From positions 34,152 through 98,151 of the forward strand of contig NZ_JANQAH010000004.1 in assembly GCF_024707125.1 (NCBI RefSeq): 64,000 nucleotides of DNA, read 5' to 3'. Source of the stretch: Devosia sp. (GTDB lineage Bacteria; Pseudomonadota; Alphaproteobacteria; Rhizobiales; Devosiaceae). This document shows, in pieces, positions 52,883-62,636 of the stretch (the first letter of the stretch is position 1; each line of letters begins with the position of its first letter). The notes beneath the pieces were generated by a model. That model saw nothing but the letters and a program-made list of their open reading frames with translations, ran no database searches and was not told the origin of the DNA. Position numbers and translations under genes: made by a program.

Positions 52883-53497
52883 ATGCTCTGGCCCTGGTCG
52901 TCGCCAGAACAGCTGATCCATCTCCGGGGGCGCCGCATTTCCCTGCGCCTGCCGCAGATGCGGGATTACGCTGCCTGGTATGAGCTTCGGCGCCAGAGCC
53001 ACGAGTTCCTGAAGCCTTTCGAGCCGCGCTGGACCGAAGCCGATCTGGGTCGTCGCGTCTATTCCATGCGCGTGCGCCGCGCCCGGCAGGAAGCCGAGCA
53101 AGGCACGGACTATACGTTTTTCGTCTTCCTCAATGACGGTACGGAAACGCTGGTGGGCGGCATCACGCTCTCCAATATCCGCCGGCGTGCGGCGCAATTC
53201 GTCAATCTCGGCTATTGGATGGGCCAGCCCTATGCCGGGCAGGGGCTGATGACGGAGGGCGTCGAAATAGCCCTGCGCTTCATCTTCGAGACGCTGGACC
53301 TCCATCGCGCCCACGCCGCTTTCCTGCCGCACAACATGGCCTCGCGCCGCGTGCTCGAAAAGAACGGCTTCATCGAAGAGGGCTTTGCCGAGCGCTATCT
53401 GCAGATCGATGGACGTTGGGAAGACCATGTGCTGATGGGCCTGACGCGCGAGCGCTGGGACAGTTTTCGCCTCAGCCGGCACAATCGGATCGTTTGA
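52883..53497 (+). CDS. GNAT acetyltransferase, RimJ-like
   Basis: A 204-residue GNAT of the ribosomal-protein N-acetyltransferase type, with RGRRISLRLPQMRDYAAWYELR, the acetyl-CoA motif YWMGQPYAGQGLMTEGV and HNMASRRVLEKNGFIEEG. Target could be a ribosomal protein N-terminus. It follows the M16 gene by 3 bases. Confidence 0.87.
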   Translation: MLWPWSSPEQLIHLRGRRISLRLPQMRDYAAWYELRRQSHEFLKPFEPRWTEADLGRRVYSMRVRRARQEAEQGTDYTFFVFLNDGTETLVGGITLSNIRRRAAQFVNLGYWMGQPYAGQGLMTEGVEIALRFIFETLDLHRAHAAFLPHNMASRRVLEKNGFIEEGFAERYLQIDGRWEDHVLMGLTRERWDSFRLSRHNRIV

Positions 53498-53681
53498 AAA
53501 GGCCTTGTAAGCGGCACGATTTCACATCGGTCTGCGTCGCCCGGCTTGCCGCAAGCGTCAATCTCCCTTACCAAGAGTGCGCCCCTTCGGAGGTTGCCAA
53601 CGACAATGGCTTGTCCGCCTGGCTTTTGAACAGGCTGACTGCCGCCACAATGAAGCCTTGTGTGGGAATTAGCTGCTCTTG

Positions 53682-56555
53682 ATGCGTCCCTTTTTTGCTC
53701 TCGCAATCTTGCTTGCGCTCGCTTTTTTGCAGCCCGCCCAGGCGTTCGAAGTTATTTCCGTCCCCGAGGACGTGAATGCCGTCAACCTATCCGATGTCAT
53801 CGAAATCGTTGGTGGAACCGACGGACGCGTGCAGTTGTCCACTGCGCCTGACGCCGACGGCATCATTCGCCGCATCGAGGTGCTGGCAAGCGAGCAGGGG
53901 ACCAATCCCTCCTTTGCGCTCTTTGCCCTGCGTAACGATTCCGACCAGCAGATCGAGCGCCTGCTCGTCGCGCCCTTTTTCCGTCTGCCGGGCTCCGGCG
54001 TGTTCCAGCCAGACCTGGGCGACGCGCGCATCACAGCGGTGACGCCGAGCGCCGGCATTCGGCCGGTCAAACTGACGGACCCGGAAGCCGACGTCTTCGA
54101 GGTCACCCTCGACCCCGGCGCCACGGTGACGCTGATCGCCGAACTATCCTCGGGCGCGCTGCCCGAACTCTATCTCTGGCAACCGAACGCCTATCGCGAC
54201 TACGTCAACTCCTTCACGCTGTTCCGCGGCGTGGTGCTGGGTGTGGCCTCGCTGGCTGCCGTGTTCCTGACCATCATGTTCGTGGTCAAGGGGCGCGGCG
54301 TCTTCCCGGCCACGGCGGCCTTTGCCTGGGCGGTTCTGGCCTATCTCCTCGTCGATTTCGGCATTCTCGGGCGCCTCTTTGGTCTCTCGGCCGGTGGGCT
54401 GGCGCCGCTGCGCGCGGCGGCGGAGGCGGGCATAGCGACGACCCTTGCCGGGTTCCTGTTCATTTACTTGAACCTCCATCGTTGGCACCTGCGCTTCATC
54501 CATCTGGCTTTGGGGCTCTCGGCACTGTTCCTTGCGCTCTTTGGCTTTGCCTTCTTCCAGCCCGAGATCGCCGCGACCATTTCGCGCCTCGTGCTGGCGC
54601 TGCTGGGGCTTTCGGGCTTCTTCCTGATCCTGCTGCTGGCGCTGCGTGGCTATGATCGCGCGGTGCTGCTGGTGCCGACCTGGATCATCTTCATTGCCTG
54701 GCTGTTCTATTCCTGGCTGGTGATTTCCGGCCAGGTTTCCAACGATGTGGCGCAGCCCGCCGTGGGTGGCGGCCTCGTGCTCGTCGTCATGCTGCTTGGC
54801 TTCACGGCCGTGCAGCACGCCTTCTCCGAGGGGCAAGTGACCATCGGCACCCTAAGCGAGGTCGAGCGCCGCGCGCTGGCGCTGACGGGCTCGGGTGACT
54901 TTGTCTTTGACTGGAATATCGATCGCGACCGCGTCAGCGTTGGCGACGAGCTTTCCACCCGCCTTGGCGAGAAACGCGGCGCGCTGCGTGGCGCCATCAA
55001 GCGCTGGTTGGATCGCGTGCATCCCGATGATCGCGATCGCTTCCGCACCGCTTTCGATACGCTGGTTGAGCTGCGCCGCGGCAAGGTTTCGGCCGATATG
55101 CGCATCGCCGGCCATGACGGCAATTACCGCACCTTCCGCATGCGCGTAAAACCCGTTCTCGGCGGCGATGGCCAGGTCAACCGCATCGTCGGTACCCTGC
55201 AGGACGTCACTGAGGATCGTGCCGCCCGCGAACGCCTGCTGCACGACGCCGTGCACGACAGTCTCACTGGCCTCCCCAATCGCCAGCTGCTGCTCGATCG
55301 GCTGAGCCGCGCCTTGGTGCGTGCCCGCCAGCCGGGTGGCGTCAAGCCGGCCGTGTTCCTCATCGATATCGACCGGTTCATGGAGCTCGAAGAGCGCATC
55401 GGCCATTCCGCTGCGGATTCTGTGCTGCTCGCTATTTCGCGTCGCATTGCCCGCGTCATGCGTCCGCTTGATACCGTGGCGCGCATTTCAGGCGATCAGT
55501 TCGCGGTGATCCTTGCTTCCGAACAGACCGCCGGCAAGATTGCCGAAAATGCCGAACAGATCCGCAAGGCTCTGAAGGCGCCGTTCAATTTCGGCGACCG
55601 CGACCTCACTATTTCCGCTTCGATCGGCGTCACCATCTATGATGGCAACCCGGCGGAAGCCGCCGACGTGCTGCGCGATGCGGAACTGGCCATGTATTAC
55701 GCCAAGCGTCTTGGCGGCGACCGCATCGAAGCCTATCGCGCCTCGGCCCGTTCCATCGCCAATTACAACCGCGCCAGCGAGGAAGACCTCGAACGCGGCA
55801 TGCGCCAGGGCGAGCTGCATGTGCAATATCAGCCGGTGATGAACATCACCTCGGGCCAGATCATCGGCGCCGAAGCGCTGATGCGCTGGAACCACCCGAC
55901 GCGCGGCGTGGTCAATCCCGACGAATTCGTGCCCTTGGCCGAACGCTCCGGCCAGATCGAAAAGCTCGGCCGCCTTGCCTTCGAACAGGCGGCGGCGCAG
56001 GCCAAGGACTGGATGACGACCATCGGCCTGCCCGAGGATTTCTTCATCTCGGTCAATCTCTCGCCTAGCCAATTGGCGACTGAAACCCTGCTCAACGACA
56101 TGCGCAACCTCGTTTCGCAGGACAAGACGCTGGCGGGGCATTTGAAGCTCGAAATCACCGAGGGCCAGGTGATGAGCAATCCCGAGCATTCCGCCTATAT
56201 GCTCGAAGCCCTGCGCAGCCTCGGCCTTGGTCTCGCGCTCGATGATTTCGGCACCGGCAGCTCGTCGCTGAGCTACCTGCATCGCTTCCCCTTCGACACG
56301 ATCAAGATTCCTGCAGCTTTCGTGAAGATGGGCACAGAGACTGGTATTCCGCACACGCAGACCCCGATTATCCGCGCCATTGTCGGGCTTGCCGAAGATC
56401 TGGATCTGATGGTGGTGGCGGAAGGCGTCGAAACGCTCGACGAAATTGAACGCCTGCGTCAGCTCAATTGCCGCTTCGCCCAGGGCTTTGCATTCGGCTC
56501 GGCCATGACTGGGCAGGAAATGGCGAAGAAGCTGCTGGCGCAGTTGGGACGGTAG
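53682..56555 (+). CDS. Membrane GGDEF/EAL protein with degenerate GGDEF
   Basis: A 957-residue c-di-GMP protein. After a signal peptide and a periplasmic domain (about 25-165), seven to eight helices (about 180-385) follow, then a PAS domain (about 400-510), a GGDEF domain (about 520-680) and an EAL domain (about 700-950). The GGDEF signature is SGDQF (near residue 600), so cyclase activity is probably lost. The EAL domain keeps GAEALMRW, LEITEGQVM, LDDFGTGSSSL and VAEGVET; KID is KIP. It is therefore likely a phosphodiesterase or a GTP-sensing one. ATG 53682 is next to a TTG at 53679. Confidence 0.9.
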   Translation: MRPFFALAILLALAFLQPAQAFEVISVPEDVNAVNLSDVIEIVGGTDGRVQLSTAPDADGIIRRIEVLASEQGTNPSFALFALRNDSDQQIERLLVAPFFRLPGSGVFQPDLGDARITAVTPSAGIRPVKLTDPEADVFEVTLDPGATVTLIAELSSGALPELYLWQPNAYRDYVNSFTLFRGVVLGVASLAAVFLTIMFVVKGRGVFPATAAFAWAVLAYLLVDFGILGRLFGLSAGGLAPLRAAAEAGIATTLAGFLFIYLNLHRWHLRFIHLALGLSALFLALFGFAFFQPEIAATISRLVLALLGLSGFFLILLLALRGYDRAVLLVPTWIIFIAWLFYSWLVISGQVSNDVAQPAVGGGLVLVVMLLGFTAVQHAFSEGQVTIGTLSEVERRALALTGSGDFVFDWNIDRDRVSVGDELSTRLGEKRGALRGAIKRWLDRVHPDDRDRFRTAFDTLVELRRGKVSADMRIAGHDGNYRTFRMRVKPVLGGDGQVNRIVGTLQDVTEDRAARERLLHDAVHDSLTGLPNRQLLLDRLSRALVRARQPGGVKPAVFLIDIDRFMELEERIGHSAADSVLLAISRRIARVMRPLDTVARISGDQFAVILASEQTAGKIAENAEQIRKALKAPFNFGDRDLTISASIGVTIYDGNPAEAADVLRDAELAMYYAKRLGGDRIEAYRASARSIANYNRASEEDLERGMRQGELHVQYQPVMNITSGQIIGAEALMRWNHPTRGVVNPDEFVPLAERSGQIEKLGRLAFEQAAAQAKDWMTTIGLPEDFFISVNLSPSQLATETLLNDMRNLVSQDKTLAGHLKLEITEGQVMSNPEHSAYMLEALRSLGLGLALDDFGTGSSSLSYLHRFPFDTIKIPAAFVKMGTETGIPHTQTPIIRAIVGLAEDLDLMVVAEGVETLDEIERLRQLNCRFAQGFAFGSAMTGQEMAKKLLAQLGR

Positions 56556-56560
56556 GCGCT

Positions 56561-56590
56561 CTTCACCTCTCCCTTGAGGGGCAGGTGAAG
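56561..56590. repeat. Hairpin CTTCACCT...AGGTGAAG after the GGDEF/EAL gene
   Basis: CTTCACCT (56561-56568) pairs with AGGTGAAG (56583-56590) around an inner CCCT/AGGG stem. It resembles a dispersed rhizobial repeat and may end transcription of both convergent genes (GGDEF/EAL and yqgE). No T run follows. Confidence 0.6.
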
Positions 56591-56596
56591 TGGCCC

Positions 56597-57172
56597 TCAG
56601 GCATGTCCGGCGTCGGAACTCAGCGTTGCGCGAGTGATGTGAAGGCTCTCGAGAGCCTTCTCATAGCGCTGTTCCACCGGCACATCGAACAGGAGCGCGC
56701 GGTCGAATGGCACGGTGAGCCAGCCGTTCTCGGCAATTTCGCGCTCAAGTTGGCCAGGGCTCCAGCCGCAACACCCGAGCGCGAAGAGCGATGCCTTGGG
56801 CGCCGGGCCAAAGGCCATGGCCTTGAGCACATCCAGCGTTGCCGTCAGCCCTATCTCTTCGGTGACCTTGTAGGTATTGCCGCTACTGTAATCCGCCGTG
56901 TGCAGCACGAAGCCGCGGCTCTTTTCCACTGGGCCCCCGCGCAGCACCGAGCGGTCGCGGATGCGGTCGGGCAGGCGGATGACGGCGTCGGGATCGCCGA
57001 GGTCGAGTTCGTCGAGAATATCGGCAAAGGTGAGATTGGCGAGTTCCTGATTGACCACCAGGCCCATGGCGCCTTCGTCGCCATGGCCCACGAGCAGGAT
57101 GACGCTTTCGGCGAAGCGCTCGTCCTCCATGCCCGGCATGGCCACCAGAAACTGTCCTTCAAGAGTGTTCAT
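56597..57172 (-). CDS. YqgE/AlgH family protein
   Basis: A 191-residue protein of the DUF179/AlgH family (first known as an alginate regulator; structural data show a fold but not a confirmed function). Motifs are GQFLVAMPGMEDERFAESVI, GAMGLVVNQ and GCCGWSPGQLEREIAENGWL. ATG 57172 is the family start; the frame is open a further 24 codons. Divergent from the DsbD-alpha-like gene. Confidence 0.9.
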   Translation of the reverse strand: MNTLEGQFLVAMPGMEDERFAESVILLVGHGDEGAMGLVVNQELANLTFADILDELDLGDPDAVIRLPDRIRDRSVLRGGPVEKSRGFVLHTADYSSGNTYKVTEEIGLTATLDVLKAMAFGPAPKASLFALGCCGWSPGQLEREIAENGWLTVPFDRALLFDVPVEQRYEKALESLHITRATLSSDAGHA

Positions 57173-57302
57173 GCCGGTGATTTTAGGCTCATAGCGCCAA
57201 CCTGCCAAGCGCTTGCAGGGCGAGAGGTGGCACGCGGCCTTCACGAAGGCCTGAACTGGCGTCAGCTATTCCTTCATCCTCTCCTGCGCTAATGGCTTGC
57301 TC

Positions 57303-58121
57303 ATGCGTAATCTTGCCCTCGCCACCATCGTCTCCTTGGCCCTCGTTTCCGCGCCCCTCGCAGGCGAAACGGAATGGCAGGAGGTTGTGCCCGGCGTAAA
57401 ACTGCGACTGGTGAGTTCGGGCCAGGTCAGGGCCGACGGGGCGACCCTGTTCGGCCTCGAAATCGAAATGCCGGAAAACACCAAAACCTATTGGCGTGTG
57501 CCCGGGGAAACTGGCTTTCCGGCCGAACTCGATTTTGCCGGCTCGGACGGGGTCAAGTCGGCAGAAATCGTCTGGCCGCATCCACAGCTCGATACCAGTT
57601 CCGGCTATGTCGATTTCGCCTATTTTGGCGACACAATGCTGCCCATCGCCGTGAAGGCCGGCGATCCCGCAGGCAATGTCATGGTTTCGGCCATGCTCGG
57701 CATCTGTTCCGACATCTGCCTGCCGGCCCAGGCCAATTTCACTCTGCCGTTGACCGACGCCGAGCCCGACCGGCCGAATGCGCTCAGGATCAAGCAGGCG
57801 CTGTCCGAAGCGCCCATTCCCTGGAATGAGGGCGAGGAGCCCATCGGCAGGATCGAATATCGCGCCGAGGACAAGGCCCTGGCCGTTTGGCTCAACGACG
57901 ATACGGTTGATATCTCGACGCTGATCGTTGCCACCGAAACGGGCACGCCGCTCTTCGGCGTGCCGCAAAAAAGCCCGCAAGACGGCCTAGTCCTGCTTCC
58001 CATTCTGACGAAAACTGACAATAGTGACCTCGAAGGCGAGGACGTTCAGGTGTCGTTCATGACCGGTATGGGAGCGTTCGAGCTTTCGCGAACCATTAGT
58101 GCTGGTCCGACGAGCAATTAA
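57303..58121 (+). CDS. Periplasmic DsbD alpha-domain-like protein
   Basis: A 272-residue secreted protein with a signal peptide and an immunoglobulin-like DsbD N-terminal domain. The redox Cys pair is in the motif GICSDICLPAQANF, and a second strand-rich half follows. In DsbD this domain receives electrons from the membrane part and reduces periplasmic partners; here it stands alone, with no membrane part in the window. ATG 57303 follows a TTG at 57297. Confidence 0.82.
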   Translation: MRNLALATIVSLALVSAPLAGETEWQEVVPGVKLRLVSSGQVRADGATLFGLEIEMPENTKTYWRVPGETGFPAELDFAGSDGVKSAEIVWPHPQLDTSSGYVDFAYFGDTMLPIAVKAGDPAGNVMVSAMLGICSDICLPAQANFTLPLTDAEPDRPNALRIKQALSEAPIPWNEGEEPIGRIEYRAEDKALAVWLNDDTVDISTLIVATETGTPLFGVPQKSPQDGLVLLPILTKTDNSDLEGEDVQVSFMTGMGAFELSRTISAGPTSN

Positions 58122-58231
58122 TCCCCAACAGGCCTTTGGGCTTGTAACGTGCGGCCAAGCCGCCTATCGCGGGATAGCGTTTTGGAGTATGGCGATCGCA
58201 AGTCGCCAATGGGCATGGGGCAAATCCTCTT

Positions 58232-58726
58232 ATGATTGAGCGTGGCAATGCGATCCCTTCGGTTGGGATCAAGCTGGTGAATGCGTCCGGCGTAGCCGAA
58301 ACCACCAGCGATGCCGTCCTTGGCTCGGGCACCGTAGTGCTCTTCTCCGTGCCGGGGGCTTTTACGCCCACCTGTCACGTCAACCACCTGCCGGGTTTTA
58401 TGGCCAATGCCGTCAAGCTCAAGGCCAAGGGCGTCGATCGCATCATCTGTGTTGCCGCCAATGATGCCCATGTCATGAAGGCCTGGGCAGAGGCGTCCGA
58501 TGCGCTGGGCCAAGTGGAATTCATCGCCGACGGCAATGCCGACCTCGCCAAGGCCCTGGGCCTTGCCAAGGACTTTTCGGCCAGCGGCATGGGCACGCGT
58601 TATGCGCGCGCCGCCATGATTGTGCGGAACGGCGCGGTGAGCGATATTTTTGTGGAGGACGCCCCCGGCGTCAACGCCAGCGGTGCCCCTGCCATCCTGA
58701 TGGCGCTAGAAACGGCCCAAGCATGA
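58232..58726 (+). CDS. Peroxiredoxin, Prx5-type
   Basis: Thiol peroxidase reducing hydrogen peroxide and organic peroxides. The 164-residue protein has the motif PGAFTPTCHVNHLPGF with peroxidatic Cys48 and SASGMGTRYARAAMIV. In alphaproteobacteria such enzymes often use glutathione or glutaredoxin. It lies 110 bases after the DsbD-like gene and its stop overlaps the next frame's early ATGs. Confidence 0.93.
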   Translation: MIERGNAIPSVGIKLVNASGVAETTSDAVLGSGTVVLFSVPGAFTPTCHVNHLPGFMANAVKLKAKGVDRIICVAANDAHVMKAWAEASDALGQVEFIADGNADLAKALGLAKDFSASGMGTRYARAAMIVRNGAVSDIFVEDAPGVNASGAPAILMALETAQA

Positions 58727-58743
58727 TGAGCCGGGAGAAAACC

Positions 58744-59322
58744 ATGACCAAGCCGACCTTTACCCGACTTGTCGCAATGGCCGGTCTCAGCGTCGCCCTT
58801 GCCGGTTGCTCGATGGGCAGCATGTTTGGCGGCGGCACCAGTTCCAATGCTAACCTGCAGAACGCGACCGCGACGCCTCAGGCTGTGGCGCAGGCGCAGA
58901 CCAATGCGCTGCCGGCTATTGCCACCGAATGCCCGCCGATCAAGGTGCGCGTTGGCGGCGAGGCCATGTACTATTATGGCGGCGGCCGCACCGGCGACGC
59001 CAAGGCCCTGCAGTATCAGGGTGTCATTGATGAAGTGACGCGCAACTGCGTCGTTTCGAATGGCCTCATCACCGTCAATATGGGCGCTTCCGGCCGCGTA
59101 TTGCTCGGGCCCGCCGGCAACCAGTCTTCGGTCAATGCTCCGATCCGCTTTGCCGTCGAGCGCGATGGCCAGGCCGTGTTCTCGGAAAAGTACACCATTC
59201 CGGTAGCGATCGCCGCGCCGGCTCAATCGGCCGAGTTCGTCAAAGTGGTCGAGAATGTCGCCATCCCGTATCTGGGCGGCGAGAGCATCACTATCTGGGT
59301 TGGTTTCGATACCCGCGGCTAA
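58744..59322 (+). CDS. Hypothetical lipoprotein
   Basis: A 192-residue protein with a lipobox LAGCSM (Cys about residue 22), so it should be anchored in a membrane. The mature part has AIATECPPIKVRVGGEAMYYYGGG and FAVERDGQAVFSEKYTIPVAI, strand-rich, without a named domain I recognise. ATG 58744 was chosen because GGGAGAAA precedes it; ATGs at 58723 and 58726 would overlap the peroxiredoxin stop. Confidence 0.75.
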   Translation: MTKPTFTRLVAMAGLSVALAGCSMGSMFGGGTSSNANLQNATATPQAVAQAQTNALPAIATECPPIKVRVGGEAMYYYGGGRTGDAKALQYQGVIDEVTRNCVVSNGLITVNMGASGRVLLGPAGNQSSVNAPIRFAVERDGQAVFSEKYTIPVAIAAPAQSAEFVKVVENVAIPYLGGESITIWVGFDTRG

Positions 59323-59348
59323 GGTTTTGCGGTTCTGGAATTGAAAAA

Positions 59349-59375
59349 GGGCGGCCTCTCGGCCGCCCTTTCTTT
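59349..59375. terminator. Bidirectional terminator between lipoprotein gene and gcvPB
   Basis: GGGCGGCC (59349-59356) pairs with GGCCGCCC (59361-59368), loop TCTC, with TTTCTTT following on the plus strand and AAAAA before it, which becomes a T run for leftward reading. It closes both the lipoprotein gene and the gcv operon; the gcvPB stop is at the edge. Confidence 0.85.
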
Positions 59376-60918
59376 ATTCGGCTGCCTGCGGCAGGTCCGC
59401 GGGCTTTTCCCACTTCAGCACCGGCTGGCGGGCCGCGCGGGTCTCGTCGAGACGACGGCGCGGAGCCTTGGTCGGAGCCGAGGTGAAACGTTCCTTGTTC
59501 CCAGCGATGGCGTCGGTCGCCAGTTCCGCCATGACGTCGCAGAAGCGGTCGAGCGTCTGCTTGCTTTCGCTTTCGGTGGGTTCGATCAGCATGGCGCCAT
59601 GCACGACCAGCGGGAAGTACATGGTCATGGGATGGAAGCCCTCATCGATCAGCGCCTTGGCGAAATCGAGGGTCGAGACGCCTGAATCCCTAAGGAAGCT
59701 GTCGTCGAAGAGCGCTTCGTGCATGGTCGGATAATCGGGGAAGGGCACCGAGAAGATGTGCTGCAGGCGAGCCTTGATGTAGTTCGCGTTGAGCACCGCA
59801 TCCTGCGCCGCCTGAGCGAGGCCATCGTCGCCGTGGCTGAGCATATAGGTCAGCGCGCGGACATACATGCCCATCTGGCCGTGGAAGGCCGTAACGCGGC
59901 CGAGGGCGTCGCCCTCGATGTGCTCGACGAGTTCGAGGCCATTGGCAGTCTTGCGCACGAAGGGGACAGGCGCGAAGGGCGCCAGCGCTTCGGACAGCAC
60001 GACCGGACCCGCACCCGGACCGCCGCCGCCATGGGGCGTCGAGAAGGTCTTGTGGAGGTTGATGTGCATGGCGTCGATGCCGAGGTCGCCCGGACGGACG
60101 ACGCCCATGATGGCGTTGAAATTGGCGCCATCGCAGTAGAAGAACGCGCCCGCATCGTGCACCGCCTTGGCAATCTCAATGACCTGAGGCTCGAAGAGGC
60201 CGCAGGTATTGGGATTGGTCAGCATGATCGCGGCGACGTCGGGTGAGAGGGCGGCCTTGACCGCTTCGACGTCGACGGTGCCGTCGTCCTTGGCGGGCAC
60301 CGGTTTCACCGTGTAGCCGAGGAAGGCAGCGGTCGCGGGATTAGTGCCATGGGCGCTTTCGGGCACGAGCACGACGGTGCGGTGCGCCTCGCCCTTGGCT
60401 TCCTGCGCCGCCTTGATGGCCATCATGCCCAGCAGCTCACCATGCGCGCCAGCCTTGGGCGAGAGCGCCACGGCGGCCGTATTGGTCAGGGTAAGCAGCC
60501 AGTGGCTGAGCTGGTTCATCATTTCCAGCGCGCCCTGCACAGTGGACACCGGCTGCAGCGGGTGGATGTCCGAGAAACCTGGCAAGCGGGCCATTTTCTC
60601 GTTGAGGCGCGGATTGTGCTTCATCGTGCATGAACCGAGCGGATACATGCCGCTGTCGATCGAGTGGTTCATGCGCGAAAGGCGCACGTAGTGGCGCATC
60701 GCTTCCGGTTCAGTGAGACCGGCGAGGTCGAGCTTGGACTTGCGGGCAAAACCGCCGAGGCGATCGCCGCTGAAAGTGACGTCGGGCAGGTCGACGCCGG
60801 AATGCTCGGTGTCGCCGATTTCGAACAGCAGCGGTTCATCGGGGATGAGCGCCGAGCCCGAAGCGCCGGTACCGACAGTGCCCACGCCGGTAGGGCGGCC
60901 TTGCGTATTCATGCTCAT
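59374..60918 (-). CDS. gcvPB: Glycine dehydrogenase (decarboxylating) subunit 2
   Basis: PLP subunit of the two-chain glycine decarboxylase (P-protein). The 514-residue protein carries the PLP Lys motif [19 protein letters not shown] and [14 protein letters not shown]. Together with GcvPA it decarboxylates glycine and passes the aminomethyl group to GcvH. Its ATG overlaps the gcvPA stop (ATGA). The single-chain P-protein of E. coli is about 950 residues, here split into two. Confidence 0.96.
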   Translation of the reverse strand: MSMNTQGRPTGVGTVGTGASGSALIPDEPLLFEIGDTEHSGVDLPDVTFSGDRLGGFARKSKLDLAGLTEPEAMRHYVRLSRMNHSIDSGMYPLGSCTMKHNPRLNEKMARLPGFSDIHPLQPVSTVQGALEMMNQLSHWLLTLTNTAAVALSPKAGAHGELLGMMAIKAAQEAKGEAHRTVVLVPESAHGTNPATAAFLGYTVKPVPAKDDGTVDVEAVKAALSPDVAAIMLTNPNTCGLFEPQVIEIAKAVHDAGAFFYCDGANFNAIMGVVRPGDLGIDAMHINLHKTFSTPHGGGGPGAGPVVLSEALAPFAPVPFVRKTANGLELVEHIEGDALGRVTAFHGQMGMYVRALTYMLSHGDDGLAQAAQDAVLNANYIKARLQHIFSVPFPDYPTMHEALFDDSFLRDSGVSTLDFAKALIDEGFHPMTMYFPLVVHGAMLIEPTESESKQTLDRFCDVMAELATDAIAGNKERFTSAPTKAPRRRLDETRAARQPVLKWEKPADLPQAAE

Positions 60919-62258
60919 GCCAGTTCCTCCGTCAGGGCGGCCGCGAGGGCCGATATATCGGCGTCGGTGGTCAATTCCGTCGCCGCGAGGATGATGAGGT
61001 TGTCGACGCTGCGGTCATTGGGCAGCAGGCGGCTGGCCGGGACACCGGCCAGGATGCCGCGACGGGCGAGGCGTTCGACGAGACCCGCGGCTGGCTGGGG
61101 CGTGCGGATGGTCATCTCGTTGAAGAAGGTCTTGTTGAGCACGGTCACGCCGGGAACGCCTTCGAGGGCGTCGGCCAGCTTGATGGCGTTGAAGTGGTTA
61201 AGACGGGCGAGGCGGACGAAGCCGGCTTCACCGAGCAGACCCATATGGATCGAGAAGGCGAGGGCGCAGAGGCCGGAATTGGTGCAGATATTGCTCGTCG
61301 CCTTTTCGCGGCGGATGTGTTGCTCGCGGGTCGAGAGCGTCAGCACGAAGCCTCGGTTGCCATCGGCATCGACGGTTTCGCCGCAGAGACGGCCCGGCAT
61401 CTGGCGGATGAATTCCTTCCGCGTCGCCATGAGGCCGAGATAGGGTCCACCGAAATTGAGCGCATTGCCGATCGACTGGCCCTCGGCCACGACGATATCG
61501 GCGCCAAGTGCTCCGGGAGCCTCAAGGAGGCCCAAGGAGACGACTTCCGTGACCACGACAATCAGCAGCGCGCCCTGGGCGTGGGCGGCTTCGGCTGCGG
61601 ATTTGAGATCGCGCAGGTGGCCGTAGAAATCGGGGGTCTGGATGACGATGGCGGCGGTGTTGCCGTCGATCTGCTGCAGGATATCGCCCTGGCCCTCGGG
61701 GGAGGGGGAGAGACAGACGAGATCCGGATCGTCCTTGAGATAGGCTTTCACCACGTCGCGATAATGCGGGTGGAGGCCGCCGGAAAGGACGATCTTGTTT
61801 TTGCGGGTCAGGCGGCGGGCCATCAGGACGGCTTCGGCGGTGCCGGTGGAGCCGTCATAGAGCGAGGCGTTCGCCACATCCATGCCCATGATCTTGGCGA
61901 CCTGGGTCTGGAATTCGAACAGCATCTGCAGGGTGCCCTGCGAGATTTCCGGCTGATAGGGCGTATAGGCCGTAAGCCATTCGGAACGCTGGATTAAATG
62001 GTCGACCGTGGCCGGAACGTGGTGCCGATAGGCGCCGGCGCCGACGAAGAACGGGCCATCGCCGGCTGCGTGGTTCTTGCTCGCGAGGGCGCGCATATGG
62101 GCTTCGACGAGGAATTCCGGCTGGTGCGCGGGAAGGCCGAGGTCGAAGCTTTTGAGGGCAGACTTGGGAACGGCTGAGAATAGCGCGTCGATATCGGCGG
62201 CGCCGATAACGCCGAGCATGTCGGCGCGTTCATGGGCAGAATGGGGAAGATAGCGCAT
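60915..62258 (-). CDS. gcvPA: Glycine dehydrogenase (decarboxylating) subunit 1
   Basis: N-terminal half of the split P-protein, 447 residues, with [48 protein letters not shown] and [14 protein letters not shown], typical of GcvPA. It forms an alpha2beta2 enzyme with GcvPB. It starts 2 bases after the gcvH stop and overlaps gcvPB by four bases. Confidence 0.95.
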   Translation of the reverse strand: MRYLPHSAHERADMLGVIGAADIDALFSAVPKSALKSFDLGLPAHQPEFLVEAHMRALASKNHAAGDGPFFVGAGAYRHHVPATVDHLIQRSEWLTAYTPYQPEISQGTLQMLFEFQTQVAKIMGMDVANASLYDGSTGTAEAVLMARRLTRKNKIVLSGGLHPHYRDVVKAYLKDDPDLVCLSPSPEGQGDILQQIDGNTAAIVIQTPDFYGHLRDLKSAAEAAHAQGALLIVVVTEVVSLGLLEAPGALGADIVVAEGQSIGNALNFGGPYLGLMATRKEFIRQMPGRLCGETVDADGNRGFVLTLSTREQHIRREKATSNICTNSGLCALAFSIHMGLLGEAGFVRLARLNHFNAIKLADALEGVPGVTVLNKTFFNEMTIRTPQPAAGLVERLARRGILAGVPASRLLPNDRSVDNLIILAATELTTDADISALAAALTEELA

Positions 62259-62260
62259 GG

Positions 62261-62626
62261 TCAGAGGGTCAGTTCCGCATAGCCGTCGGCGTCGAGGAGG
62301 GTGTCGAGTTCGCTTGCATCGGAGATGGCGATCTTGAACATCCAGCCTGCGCCCTCGGAATCCGAGTTCACCAACCCGGGCTCATTGGTTAGCAGACTGT
62401 TAACCTCGACGATGGTTCCGGTTACCGGCGCGTAGATCTCCGAAGCGGCTTTCACCGATTCGACGACGGCGGCTTCGTCGCCCTTCTTGAGTGCCTTGCC
62501 GACGGCGGGGAGTTCGACGAAGACGATGTCGCCGAGCTGCTCCTGTGCATAGGGCGTGATGCCGACAATGCCGGTCGAACCCTCGACGCGGATATATTCG
62601 TGGTCGGGCGTGAATTTCGTGGTCAT
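62261..62626 (-). CDS. gcvH: Glycine cleavage system H protein
   Basis: Lipoyl carrier that shuttles the aminomethyl group between P and T proteins. The 121-residue protein has the lipoylated Lys59 in VESVKAASE and the [22 protein letters not shown] start. ATG 62626 matches the family; longer frames upstream are not. It sits 10 bases after gcvT. Confidence 0.97.
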   Translation of the reverse strand: MTTKFTPDHEYIRVEGSTGIVGITPYAQEQLGDIVFVELPAVGKALKKGDEAAVVESVKAASEIYAPVTGTIVEVNSLLTNEPGLVNSDSEGAGWMFKIAISDASELDTLLDADGYAELTL

Positions 62627-62636
62627 GGCTGGGGCC

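Noticed and set aside
51470..53482. Minus-strand frame opposite the M16 protease and GNAT genes
   Set aside because: Spans two well-supported plus-strand genes; translation lacks domains.
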